Source: Thermoguttaceae bacterium (GTDB lineage: Bacteria; Planctomycetota; Planctomycetia; Pirellulales; Thermoguttaceae). From it: DNA of 37,923 bases. Positions 25,630 to 33,229 of this stretch are shown in pieces (positions within the stretch are counted from its first letter, which is position 1; each line of letters begins with the position of its first letter). Both the position numbers and the translations under genes were made by a program. The notes below the pieces were generated by a model, which searched no databases, was not told the DNA's origin, and was given only the letters and a program-made list of their open reading frames with translations. Where the stretch lies: NCBI GenBank assembly GCA_029975295.1, contig JARKPK010000179.1:1-37923 (forward strand), read 5' to 3'.

Positions 25630-26368
25630 GATCGAGTACCTCCATGCACAGTTCCGCGTAGGCCCGGCTGCCGCGGGCGCGCGGGTTGTAGTCGATCACC
25701 GGCAACCCGTGGCTCGGGGCTTCGGAGACGGCCACGTCGCGCGGGATGGCGGTTTGGAAAACGATCTCTCCAAAGAATTCACGGACCTCTTGATCCACTT
25801 CGTGCGTCAGTTCGAGGCGGTGGTCGTACATCGTCAAGAGGATGCCGCCGAACTGGAGTTGGTGAGCGTCGTGCAAGATGACGTCGCGAATCACCTCGAT
25901 CATCTGCGTCAGCCCTTCCATGGCGAAATACTCGCACTGGATCGGCATCAGCACCTCCGTCGAGCCGGCCAAGGCCGTGCGGGTCAATGGCCCAACCGAG
26001 GGCGGGCAATCGATCAACACGAAGTCGTAGCGATTCAGCCCGAGTTCCAAATAGTCGCGCAGGCGATTGGTGGGCGAATTCTGGTCGCGCGCCAGCAGTT
26101 CGATATCGCGAAAACTGCGGGTGCCCGGCAACAGATCCAGCCCGGCAACGCCGGTGGCCAAAGCCCCCTCGGCCAAAGGCACGCCTGTCACCAGCGGGTG
26201 ATTTGCCGTCGGGGCTTGCCCCAACCCGGTCGTGGCGTTGCATTGCGGGTCGAGATCGACCAGCAGCACTTTCATCCCGGCCATGGCCAGCGCAGCCGAG
26301 AGGTTGATCGCAGTGGTTGTCTTCCCCACCCCGCCCTTCTGGTTGGCCACGCAAAGAACCCGACCCAT
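25622..26368 (-). CDS. parA: Chromosome partitioning ATPase ParA (Soj)
   Basis: This 248-residue Walker ATPase binds the nucleoid as an ATP dimer and is driven off by ParB, moving replicated origins apart. The deviant Walker A is NQKGGVGKTTTA (9-20), followed by VLLVDLDPQCNATTG near 34-48 (A' motif) and IDCPPSVGPLT near 118. Length matches the short chromosomal Soj type, without the N-terminal helix-turn-helix found in P1-type plasmid ParA. The ATG is preceded by AGAAGG at about five bases. It overlaps parB at its end. With parS nearby, this looks like the chromosomal segregation locus rather than a plasmid system. Confidence 0.96.
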   Translation of the reverse strand: MGRVLCVANQKGGVGKTTTAINLSAALAMAGMKVLLVDLDPQCNATTGLGQAPTANHPLVTGVPLAEGALATGVAGLDLLPGTRSFRDIELLARDQNSPTNRLRDYLELGLNRYDFVLIDCPPSVGPLTRTALAGSTEVLMPIQCEYFAMEGLTQMIEVIRDVILHDAHQLQFGGILLTMYDHRLELTHEVDQEVREFFGEIVFQTAIPRDVAVSEAPSHGLPVIDYNPRARGSRAYAELCMEVLDRD

Positions 26369-26800
26369 GACGCCTTCTTCCAGCTTTTATGCTCGCGCGG
26401 CAAACCGGCATTACATCGGCGAACAATGGTTGGTTCGCCTGTGCCGCCGACGGCCTCGTGCGGCTGTTCGCGCCTTGCGCGCGGGTCGGACACGCCGGCT
26501 CGCAATTGCCCCGGCAGTCCGCTCGACGTTGCGGCGGGATTGTATCAATCGGGCTTGTTGCGAGGAAATGGCAGTTTTCGGCCCAGGCCCAAAATGCCGA
26601 ATCGGTCAGCCCCCAGGCAAGCGACTTCGATGCCCCAAGACCGGCCGCCCCTTGAGCGGCCCGGTTGCCCCGGGGCGCCACGCAGAAGGCGGCTTGCAAT
26701 GGGGCGCAGATCGCCGAAATCGGCTTCCCCGGCAACCAGTTCGCGGCCCCGGGAAAAAACCGGCGAATTCAACGGGCAACGAGGGCCGACCGCAAAGCTC

Positions 26801-26816
26801 CGTTTCACGTGAAACA
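26801..26816. promoter_or_regulatory. parS: parS site 1
   Basis: CGTTTCACGTGAAACA matches the bacterial parS consensus TGTTTCACGTGAAACA at 15 of 16 positions. The central 14 bases are a perfect palindrome. This is the ParB loading site. Confidence 0.93.
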
Positions 26817-26898
26817 AGCCTGCGCACATTGCCCACAACTTGGCCCCAGGCGCGAACGGCGCATATCTCCAGCGCCGCCCACACGCCCCAGTTGGCAA

Positions 26899-26914
26899 TG
26901 TTTCACGTGAAACG
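26899..26914. promoter_or_regulatory. parS: parS site 2
   Basis: TGTTTCACGTGAAACG matches the parS consensus at 15 of 16 positions, mismatched at the opposite end from site 1. It lies 98 bases from site 1, centre to centre, both upstream of parA. Confidence 0.93.
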
Positions 26915-27066
26915 CCCCCGGGCATTGACGGGCGCGGATTGGAATTGCAGCCGAACGGCGCTAAGAACCCCAGTGAATCCGTGGTGCGTTGCACGGCGGC
27001 AATCGCCCCCCGAGGCGCGTCGCAGGTGCATTCTGAGGGCGGCCCGGCAATGCCGACAGCGCCGAA

Positions 27067-28386
27067 TTACTCCAGCGGGTTGAACACCAGCCCGGTGAGC
27101 AGTTTTGGGTAGAAATAGGTGCTCTTGGCGGGCATTCGCTCGCCCGACATGCTGATCTGGCGAACATGTTCCACTGTTGCCGGCATCACCAGGGCAGCCA
27201 GCGGGAAGTCGCCGTCGCGCAGCCCCTGCTGCACTTCATCAATCAAATGGACATAGCCGGGCCGAGGCAGTTCCGCGCCGCCGGAAAGCAGATCGTCGAT
27301 CACCAACCGATGCAACAAGGCCACGCCGAGCGCCTGCCACTGGGGCGAATGGTCGGCCGCAAGCTCGGCCATCCGAGCTCGCCCCGCTTCGGTCAACCGA
27401 GCGACGGTCCACCGCCCGTCCGCCGCGGTAAACAAGGCCAGCGTGTCTTGGCGATCTTCCAAGACCATCTCGTCCCAAAGCGACGAGGCCCGTTCGACGC
27501 CCGCGCCGCCGGCAGCCGTGTCGAAGAACGGCCGCAACTTCGACGCCAACTGTTCCGAGTTCAGACGCAGTTGCCCGCCGGGCCCGGCCCGAAACAGCCG
27601 ATGCGTGGGCATAATCGACAGCCCGGGGTCTTCCATCGAAACGCACATCATCAGGGTGTAGTTGGCCGGATGATTCGGCGAAAGAAACCCGCTGTCGTAC
27701 ACCTGATCGCGATAGTTGCACGCCGTTTCGTAGCGGTGGTGGCCATCGGCAATGAACAGCGGCTTGGGCCCCATGATGCCAGCCACCTGCGAAATGACTC
27801 CCACGTCGGTCATCGGCCAGAGGCGATGCTCGACGCCGAGGTGATCGTGCGCCACGATCGGGGTTTGCCCGGCCACAGCGGCTTCCAAGACACTCTGAGC
27901 CTCATTTTGCGGATCGGGGTACAGTCCGAAGATCGGGCTCAAGTTGGCCTTGGTGACAACCGTGAGCATCAGCCGATCGAGCTTCGGTCCGGGCATGGTT
28001 TCCTCGTGCGGAAACACCAGCCCTTCGCCAAAACGCGACAACCGCATCCGGGCCAAGAAGCCCCGGCGCAGGCAGGCGCGGCCCTCGATCTCAAATTGTT
28101 GATGATAGACGTAGATCGCCGGATCGGCCTCGGTGAACAACACACCTTCGCTTTGCCATTGTCGATAGAACTTGGCCGCCCGAGTGTATCGGTTGTTGGC
28201 TTCGTCGTCGTCGCCCGGCTCGATCCGATTCAAATCAATGCGAATCACGTTGCACGGGTGCTTGCGATACAGCCCGTCTTGCAACTCCGAACCGATGACA
28301 TCGTACGGCGGAGCCACCACGTCGCTCAAACTGCCGACGTGACCGAGGTTGTAGCGAACGGCGCGAAAGGCTTGAATTTCCGGCAT
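27067..28386 (-). CDS. DUF1015 family protein
   Basis: This 439-residue protein is a full-length DUF1015 member, as shown by the N-terminal FRAVRYN, VVAPPYDVIG near 24-33 and the later VYHQQFEIEG, FPHEETMPGPK and FIADGHHRYETA blocks, the last being the most conserved part of the family. No signal peptide or membrane segment is visible. The biochemical role of most members is not established; some archaeal and bacterial relatives have been connected to serine metabolism and free-serine phosphorylation. Charged and His residues in ADGHHRYE look like a catalytic or metal site, which is inference. The ATG at 28386 lacks a clear ribosome-binding site. It lies in the same direction as parAB but about 700 bases before them, so is probably separately transcribed. 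Confidence 0.88.
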   Translation of the reverse strand: MPEIQAFRAVRYNLGHVGSLSDVVAPPYDVIGSELQDGLYRKHPCNVIRIDLNRIEPGDDDEANNRYTRAAKFYRQWQSEGVLFTEADPAIYVYHQQFEIEGRACLRRGFLARMRLSRFGEGLVFPHEETMPGPKLDRLMLTVVTKANLSPIFGLYPDPQNEAQSVLEAAVAGQTPIVAHDHLGVEHRLWPMTDVGVISQVAGIMGPKPLFIADGHHRYETACNYRDQVYDSGFLSPNHPANYTLMMCVSMEDPGLSIMPTHRLFRAGPGGQLRLNSEQLASKLRPFFDTAAGGAGVERASSLWDEMVLEDRQDTLALFTAADGRWTVARLTEAGRARMAELAADHSPQWQALGVALLHRLVIDDLLSGGAELPRPGYVHLIDEVQQGLRDGDFPLAALVMPATVEHVRQISMSGERMPAKSTYFYPKLLTGLVFNPLE

Positions 28387-28854
28387 GTTTGTGGGCGCAA
28401 CAGCGATAAGCGTGACAAGGCGATATTACTCTGTCGTTCCCGCCGGAAAAGGCGCAACGCGGTGAACCGGCGCAGCGAAGCGAGCCTAACCGACGCAACA
28501 ACGCCTCAGAGGCGGAATCGAATGAGCCGTTATCGCGCATCGGCCCTCGGCTGTCAACGGGGCCATTGGCCGCCTGTTGGCCGCCGTTCGCCGCAGAAGC
28601 GGCATTCGGCCGAATGGACCTCCGCACGGAAATATCCGACTCCGTCAGCGGAACCCTTTTAGATCCGCGTCCGGCCAACTGCCAGACAACCCGCCGATCG
28701 CCGTCGGGCGTCAAGAAACGAAAACCGCCCGCAGGCCATTGCGACCCGAGGGCGGAATAAGTGTACGCACGTACCGCATCCACGGCAGGTTGGTCGAAGG
28801 GGCGTTCAGCGAGCCAGTCCAAACGCCGGCTGCCGACCATACCCCGTCGTTGGC
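28387..28854. other. Intergenic region downstream of the pseudopilin
   Basis: These 468 bases lie between the pseudopilin stop and the DUF1015 start, both minus strand. The clear element is the terminator at 28721-28755. I see no gene with family signal. Confidence 0.6.
28721..28755 (-). terminator. Intrinsic terminator of the pseudopilin gene
   Basis: On the minus strand CCGCCC (28755-28750) pairs with GGGCGG (28730-28725); inside, four more pairs form after one mismatch around a nine-base loop. TTTTCG follows directly. It lies 100 bases past the pseudopilin stop. Confidence 0.75.
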
Positions 28855-29310
28855 TTACTGGTTGAAGAACTCGGTGTTGTTCGGGTAGAAGCCACCGTTC
28901 GACTCGTCGTACTGCCAACCGGCGCCGCCGGCGACAACGGCGGTGGGCACCTGGCCGGGCGTGGCGACGGCCACGAGGGTGTTGCTGCCGTTGAACGGAT
29001 TGGCCGGCACTTCACCTTGGATGTACGGGCCGTAGAGCAGTTCACCGGTTTGCGTGCCGTTGATGTCGGTCTTTTCGGTCATTTGCTTCTTGAAATTGGC
29101 CAGCGTGGGATACTTCCCGTTGTGGTTGGCCTTGTACAGTTCGATCTGCGATCGAACCGTGTGCAGATTGAACTTCAGCGAGCTGTTTTTGGCGTCGGTG
29201 GTCGACGACGAGAACTGGGGGATGATCGTGGCGGCCAACACGGCCATGATGATCACAACGATCAACACTTCGATCAACGTGAAAGCAGAGCGACGGCGGT
29301 TCACAAGCAT
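28855..29310 (-). CDS. Type II secretion/type IV pseudopilin (GspG-like)
   Basis: This 151-residue pseudopilin has a short basic leader and the prepilin cleavage region RRRSAFTLIEVLIVVIIMAV. Cleavage by prepilin peptidase is expected before Phe, with Ala rather than the usual Gly at -1 and the conserved Glu at +5. The hydrophobic helix would anchor it in the membrane before assembly into a pseudopilus. The remainder, ending near WQYDESNGGFYPNNTEF, resembles the GspG major pseudopilin C-terminus. The gene is alone: no secretion ATPase, platform or secretin genes are adjacent, and it has its own terminator and a candidate promoter. GAGGA about nine bases upstream supports the ATG at 29310. Planctomycete genomes carry many scattered pseudopilin genes, so its machine cannot be named. 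Confidence 0.9.
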   Translation of the reverse strand: MLVNRRRSAFTLIEVLIVVIIMAVLAATIIPQFSSSTTDAKNSSLKFNLHTVRSQIELYKANHNGKYPTLANFKKQMTEKTDINGTQTGELLYGPYIQGEVPANPFNGSNTLVAVATPGQVPTAVVAGGAGWQYDESNGGFYPNNTEFFNQ

Positions 29311-29870
29311 GGCACCTGTTCCTCACTAAACTGGTCGGTAGACTGGAAACCCCTCTGGTCCAAGCCCGCCCCCCGCGACTCTGCCACGCGCGCTCAACAT
29401 GCTCGCAAGATCAGGGCTGTCGCGGCCGCCCGACAACAGCATCGGGCGTTATTGTGATTTAGGTCGCAGATTGGATCGAGTCAAATTGCCGAACCGTAAA
29501 ATCCGCGAGCGACCATCGGCACCGCCGGAATCGAGCGAGTCGGCCTTTTCTTCTCCGCTTCGCGTGCGCGCTACGATCATCAAAGTCTGCCGATCCGGAA
29601 CAACCAGAACGCGCACGTGGAAAGCGCGTGCATAACCGGTCGCTATATTCTCTGCACAGCCCCCACAATGACGATAAGCAGAATAAGTTGGTTGTTCCGT
29701 GACGCAGAGAACATGTACGACGAAAGGAATCGCTGGGCAAACCAGGCGGTCGGCGCAGTCCAGCTAATGTACGTCGATCGATACGGCCGAAGACGAAAGA
29801 CGGGGGGCAGTTTGCTCCGAGTCAACCAGACCCTTTTCTATATCCTCGTGATGCTCGAAGGAGGCAAGTC
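29311..29870. other. Divergent intergenic region, pseudopilin/YTV
   Basis: These 560 bases hold the candidate pseudopilin promoter (29456-29484, -) and the leader of the YTV gene. The part from about 29640 is less GC-rich than its neighbours. A frame of 85 codons from a GTG at 29617 overlaps the YTV start as ATGA, but has no family signal. AAGGAGGC just before 29871 is a very strong ribosome-binding site. Confidence 0.55.
29456..29484 (-). promoter_or_regulatory. Candidate promoter of the pseudopilin gene
   Basis: On the minus strand TTGACT (29479-29484) matches the -35 consensus at five of six positions. It is 17 bases from TAAATC (29456-29461), a poor -10 match. It lies about 145 bases upstream of the start. 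Confidence 0.3.
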
Positions 29871-31466
29871 ATGAAGTGGTTGCTGGGTGTACCGCTGCTT
29901 GCAGTGGTGCTGACGACGCTAGCAGCCGATCCGGCTCAGGCCTTTTACTGCGGAGTAGCGCGTTTCCGCTGTAGAACCGCCTGTAGCCCGGTTGAAGCGT
30001 GCGCCACCGACTGCACCGTAATGAAGACGGTGCGCGAGGTGTGCTACGAGAAGCGCCAGTACACCTGTTACAAGACAGTGTGCGAACCGGTCTGCGAGCA
30101 GAAAACGATTCAATGCGTCAAGTACGTTCCCGAAACGCGCTACCGCGAGCAACGATACACGGTGATGAAGCCCGTGTACGAAACTCGCATGAAGACCTGC
30201 CATTACACGGTCTGCAAGCCCGTCTGGGAAACTCGGACCAAGCAGGTTTGCTACACGGTCATGAAGCCCGTGTACGAAACCCGGACGAAAGAGGTTTGCT
30301 ACACGGTGATGAAGCCGGTGTACGAGACCCGCGAGAAGGTTTGCCGCTACACGGTCTGCAAGCCCGTGTGGGAAACCAAATCGAAAGAGGTTTGCTACAC
30401 GGTCATGAAGCCCGTGTATGAAACCCGCGAGCGGGAAGTGTGCTACACCGTGTGCAAGCCGGTGAAGGTGACGAAGACGGTCAAGGTTTGCTCCGGCCGC
30501 TGGGAGACCCGCGAGGTGGCCCCGAAGGCCTGCGATCCGGCCGCCTGCGCCCCCGAGGCCTGCACGCCCGCCACGTGCGCCCCGGTGAAGACCGTCCGCG
30601 TATGGGTGCCCGAGATTGTCGAGAAGCAGATCGAATGCACCCAATGGGTTCGCGAAACCTGCGTGAAGAAGGTTCCCTATACGGTCTGCCGCATGGTGCC
30701 CGAAACCCGCGTGAAGACCGTCACCTGGCAGGAATGCCGCATGGTGCGCGAATGCCATGAGAAGCGGATTCCGTACACCGTTTGCAAGATGGTGCCCGAA
30801 ACCCGCGTGAAGACCTGCACCTATCAGGTCTGCAAGATGGTGCCCGAAACCCGCGTGAAGACCGTCACCTGGCAGGAATGCCGCATCGTGAAGGAAGTCC
30901 ACGAGAAGCGGATTCCGTACACCGTCTGCAAGATGGTGCCCGAAACCCGCGTGAAGACCTGCACTTATCAGGTCTGCAAGATGGTGCCCGAAACCCGCGT
31001 GAAGACCTGCACCTATCAGGACTGCAAGATGGTGCCCGAAACCCGCGTGAAGACCGTCACCTGGCAGGAATGCCGCATGGTGAAGGAAGTCCACGAGAAG
31101 CGGATTCCGTACACCGTCTGCAAGATGGTGCCTGAAACCCGCGTGAAGACCTGCACCTATCAAGTCTGCCGCTGGGTGAAAGAGTGCCACACGAAGCAGG
31201 TTCCGTACACCGTTTGCAAGATGGTGCCGGTGGTCTGCACGAAGATGGTGCCCTATACCGTGTGCAAACCGGTGCATTACACCAAGACGGTCAACTGCGT
31301 CCGGTATGTCACGAAGAAGGTTCCCTACACGGTGACCCAGTGCGTTCCGGTGGTCACCTACAAGCAGGTGCCGGTGAAGGTTCATTGCCCGGCCCCGAAA
31401 TGCTGTGCGGCCCCAGAGGCCTGCGAGGCCCCGAAGGCTTGCGGCCCGGTCGGTTGCAATAGCTGA
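29871..31466 (+). CDS. Secreted cysteine-rich YTV-repeat protein
   Basis: This 531-residue protein has a signal peptide (MKWLLGVPLLAVVLTTLA, likely cut after AQA near residue 24). The rest is a 16-residue repeat of the type YTVCKPVxETRxKxVC, with 14 YTV triplets. In the second half seven copies of MVPETRVKT alternate with CTYQVCK or VTWQECR. I count about 54 Cys, roughly a tenth of the residues, often one per half-repeat, so extensive disulfide cross-linking is likely. YTV domains (Pfam family of that name) are known from cell-wall fractions of Rhodopirellula, so a structural envelope role is expected. A short CAPEACTPATC-like segment near 222-243 splits the two halves, and the tail ends CGPVGC. 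AAGGAGGC precedes the ATG, predicting strong expression. Confidence 0.93.
   Translation: MKWLLGVPLLAVVLTTLAADPAQAFYCGVARFRCRTACSPVEACATDCTVMKTVREVCYEKRQYTCYKTVCEPVCEQKTIQCVKYVPETRYREQRYTVMKPVYETRMKTCHYTVCKPVWETRTKQVCYTVMKPVYETRTKEVCYTVMKPVYETREKVCRYTVCKPVWETKSKEVCYTVMKPVYETREREVCYTVCKPVKVTKTVKVCSGRWETREVAPKACDPAACAPEACTPATCAPVKTVRVWVPEIVEKQIECTQWVRETCVKKVPYTVCRMVPETRVKTVTWQECRMVRECHEKRIPYTVCKMVPETRVKTCTYQVCKMVPETRVKTVTWQECRIVKEVHEKRIPYTVCKMVPETRVKTCTYQVCKMVPETRVKTCTYQDCKMVPETRVKTVTWQECRMVKEVHEKRIPYTVCKMVPETRVKTCTYQVCRWVKECHTKQVPYTVCKMVPVVCTKMVPYTVCKPVHYTKTVNCVRYVTKKVPYTVTQCVPVVTYKQVPVKVHCPAPKCCAAPEACEAPKACGPVGCNS
30690..31165 (+). repeat. Near-identical 48-bp tandem repeats inside the YTV gene
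   Basis: The DNA encoding MVPETRVKT recurs seven times as almost the same string (ATGGTGCCCGAAACCCGCGT), spaced at 48 bases or multiples of it. Identity is much higher than in the first half of the gene. Recent expansion or gene conversion is the simplest explanation. Confidence 0.85.
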
Positions 31467-31537
31467 TCGGAGCGCCCATTGCCAGGCATCACGCCCTAGG
31501 CGACCGGAAGGTTACCCGATGGGTCTGGTTTAGACGA

Positions 31538-31577
31538 CGGACGGCGGCTTGATTCCCCTGGGTCGAGCCGCCGTTCG
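31538..31577 (+). terminator. Probable terminator of the YTV gene
   Basis: A 12-pair stem, ACGGCGGCT (31541-31549) with AGCCGCCGT (31566-31574) plus three outer pairs including one G-T, surrounds a 16-base loop. The following CGATTTCTTG is only moderately T-rich. It lies about 70 bases past the stop. Confidence 0.6.
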
Positions 31578-31649
31578 CGATTTCTTGACCGCCGTTGGGC
31601 TGGCGCGATGCAGGGCAGCAGCGCCGCCGGGCGCCCGGACGGTCAGCCA

Positions 31650-32435
31650 TCAACCGCTCGGGCGTGTCTTGCCCTCGGCCGCGGTGTAGCGAAGCACGCG
31701 AACGTCTTCAATGGTGATCATGCCCTCGGCCACCGATTCTTCGAGGAACGGCAGCAGCGATTCGATCTTGTTGCCGACGTCGACGATTTCGATGACGATC
31801 GGCATGTCCGTCGACAGCTCCAGCACTTTAGTCGTATGCACCCGGCTGTTGGCGCCAAACCCCATCGGCCCGCGCAACACCGTGGCGCCGGCCAGTCCGA
31901 GTTCGCGGGCCTTCAACACAATCGCTCGATAGAGGGGCTGCCCCTGCCAAAGGTCCGACTCGCCGATGAAGATCCTGAGCAATTTGCCCTCTTCGCTGAG
32001 CTTCATGACGGGAAACTCCTCTGGACTAGGCAGGGTGGAAAAAGGGGTGATCGGCCCGGGAACCTCAAGCCGCATGGCCGCCTTGTCCGCGGCGACGCGG
32101 TTCTGACGATAAAGCAGCACATGGCCCCGTTCCAAGGTGGCCATTCCTTCGAGCACAACCTCGCCGACCACCGAGAGGAAACGGCCGATCGTGCGGGGAT
32201 TATCGACGAACTCAACGATCACCGGCACATGCTCGACCAGCGACCAACTGCTGCGTTCGAGCAATCGTCCGGTGATGTCCGTGCCGAGGATTCCGCGAAA
32301 AACGGTGGCGCCGGACAGACCGTTTGCCTTGGCCTTTCGGACCAACGTTTCGGCCGCCGGGGCGGAGAACCAGCCGTGCTTGTCGGTATTGCGGAGGTAA
32401 ACCCGCAGCAGCGTTTGTTCGCCTTCGAGTTTCAT
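31650..32435 (-). CDS. DUF190 protein with two tandem domains
   Basis: This 261-residue protein contains two DUF190 domains. The first (about 1-110) shows LLRVYLRNTDKHG, GLSGATVFRGILG and VPVIVEFVD. The second (about 142-255) repeats the pattern as LLRIFIGESDLWQG, GLAGATVLRGPMGFG and MPIVIEIVD. A linker with FSTLPSPEEFPVM joins them. DUF190 resembles small PII-like regulator folds and is often found next to crcB, as here, 19 bases after its stop, so the pair is an operon under the fluoride riboswitch. The function is unknown; modulation of, or a response linked to, fluoride export is an inference from position. The usual member has a single domain of about 110 residues. AGGAAGGC precedes the ATG. 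Confidence 0.9.
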   Translation of the reverse strand: MKLEGEQTLLRVYLRNTDKHGWFSAPAAETLVRKAKANGLSGATVFRGILGTDITGRLLERSSWSLVEHVPVIVEFVDNPRTIGRFLSVVGEVVLEGMATLERGHVLLYRQNRVAADKAAMRLEVPGPITPFSTLPSPEEFPVMKLSEEGKLLRIFIGESDLWQGQPLYRAIVLKARELGLAGATVLRGPMGFGANSRVHTTKVLELSTDMPIVIEIVDVGNKIESLLPFLEESVAEGMITIEDVRVLRYTAAEGKTRPSG

Positions 32436-32454
32436 ACGCCTTCCTACCGCCGCG

Positions 32455-32853
32455 TTAGCGTCCGAGCAAGATGCCGATGCGGACTGCCAACAAACCGAAG
32501 AAGAGGCTGCCGAAGAGATAGGTCATCGCCGTCAAGCCATCGCCGTCGCGCAGCAGTGCGTGCGATTCGTACTCGAAGGTCGAAAATGTCGTCAGCGAGC
32601 CGGTGAACCCGACGGCCAAAAGAAGACGCAAATCGTCTGGCTGCAAATACCAAACACTGCCCGAAGGGAATCGCTCGGAAAGCATCGTCATCAGCCAGCC
32701 TAGAAAGAGGCTTCCGACAACGTTGACCGACAACGTCCCCCAAGGGAAGCCGGTGCCCAACAGCCGGCCCATGCCGGCGGTAACGCCCCATCGTGTCAGG
32801 CCGCCCAGGGCCGAGCCCAACGCCACCAAACCAATCTGGATGAGCACGCGCAC
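32455..32853 (-). CDS. crcB: Fluoride exporter CrcB/Fluc
   Basis: This 132-residue membrane protein forms a dual-topology dimeric fluoride channel. Four hydrophobic segments are visible, beginning with VALGSALGGLTRWGVT, then the conserved FPWGTLSVNVVGSLFLGW region, AVGFTGSLTTFSTFEYES and a C-terminal LFGSLFFGLLAVRIG helix. The Asn in TLSVNVVGS and the GFTGSLTTFSTF segment, with its Phe pair and central Na+ site, are family hallmarks. I chose the GTG at 32853 because AGGAG ends seven bases before it; a TTG at 32877 would put the start inside the terminator T tract. It is preceded by a fluoride riboswitch and followed by the DUF190 gene. Confidence 0.93.
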   Translation of the reverse strand: MRVLIQIGLVALGSALGGLTRWGVTAGMGRLLGTGFPWGTLSVNVVGSLFLGWLMTMLSERFPSGSVWYLQPDDLRLLLAVGFTGSLTTFSTFEYESHALLRDGDGLTAMTYLFGSLFFGLLAVRIGILLGR

Positions 32854-32869
32854 GCGGCATCTCCTGCCG

Positions 32870-32910
32870 AAAAACAATAAACCCTGCCGTCGATCGTCGT
32901 TGGCAGGGTT
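32870..32910 (-). terminator. Regulated intrinsic terminator in the crcB leader
   Basis: On the minus strand AACCCTGCC (32910-32902) pairs perfectly with GGCAGGGTT (32888-32880) around a 13-base loop, and TATTGTTTTT follows. It lies between the riboswitch and the crcB ribosome-binding site, so it is the likely expression platform. Confidence 0.85.
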
Positions 32911-32955
32911 GAACCTCGATCAATCCGAATCCCTACCGTCGTTCCGCACCAGAAC

Positions 32956-33011
32956 GGTAGGAGTCATCATCCCCGGAAGGACCAGGGCGGTTGACGGCGA
33001 ACTCCATCGCC
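32956..33011 (-). ncRNA. Fluoride riboswitch (crcB motif)
   Basis: Reading the minus strand from 33011, the sequence starts GGCGATGGAGTTCGCC, passes AACCGCC and ends GATGACTCCTACC. These are the conserved blocks of the crcB RNA motif: the GGAGT and ACTCC arms can pair, and the GATG/CTCCTACC 3' part is typical. It is upstream of the fluoride exporter and followed by a terminator, so binding of fluoride should raise expression. Three bases of the 3' arm (CCTACC) can also pair with GGTAGG 25-30 bases downstream, a possible competing fold. Confidence 0.92.
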
Positions 33012-33170
33012 GATCTCACTCGATTAGGGCAAGGCCGGCCGCGGCCGAACAGAAGGCTTCGCCGCGGGGCGGACCTCGCAGCCATTCCCCTCAATCAAGG
33101 CTTTAAAGCGACATCTCGCGCACGTTCGTCTCTGAAAATAACGCCGCGGCCGATGTTGCGGGAGCCGAAT

Positions 33171-33204
33171 GGGGGCGCTCTTCTTGAAGATTCTAATCGC
33201 CCCC
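33171..33204 (-). terminator. Hairpin downstream of larB
   Basis: GGGGGCG (33171-33177) and CGCCCCC (33198-33204) form a seven-pair stem around a 20-base loop, about 26 bases past the larB stop. No T tract follows, so it may be a weak terminator or mRNA-stabilising hairpin. Confidence 0.35.
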
Positions 33205-33229
33205 GGCAGACCCGTCCAGAACAGATTGT

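Larger units (their letters stand above)
26369..27066. other. parS-containing intergenic region upstream of parA
   Basis: The 698 bases between parA and the DUF1015 gene contain two parS palindromes and no recognisable gene. Open frames crossing it show the VSRET and FHVKR strings produced by translating parS, and no family signal. The parAB promoter must lie in the parA-proximal part. No DnaA-box cluster or AT-rich unwinding element was evident by eye. Confidence 0.6.
32854..33229 (-). other. crcB leader and larB-crcB intergenic region
   Basis: These 376 bases hold the crcB ribosome-binding site, an intrinsic terminator (32870-32910), the fluoride riboswitch (32956-33011) and, closer to larB, a GC hairpin. 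No gene is seen. A promoter for the riboswitch transcript should lie between 33012 and about 33120, but no clear consensus is visible. Confidence 0.7.

Noticed and set aside
26545-26994. Open frame across the parS region
   Set aside because: Contains VSRET and FHVKR, the usual translation of parS palindromes, and no domain.
29617-29874. 85-codon frame overlapping the YTV start
   Set aside because: GTG start without a ribosome-binding site and no recognisable family; kept only as a leader observation.
29919-31385. Long open frame opposite the YTV gene (488 codons)
   Set aside because: It is produced by the 48-bp periodic sequence; the encoded Leu/His/Gly repeats have no family signal, and the plus-strand gene has a signal peptide and strong ribosome-binding site.
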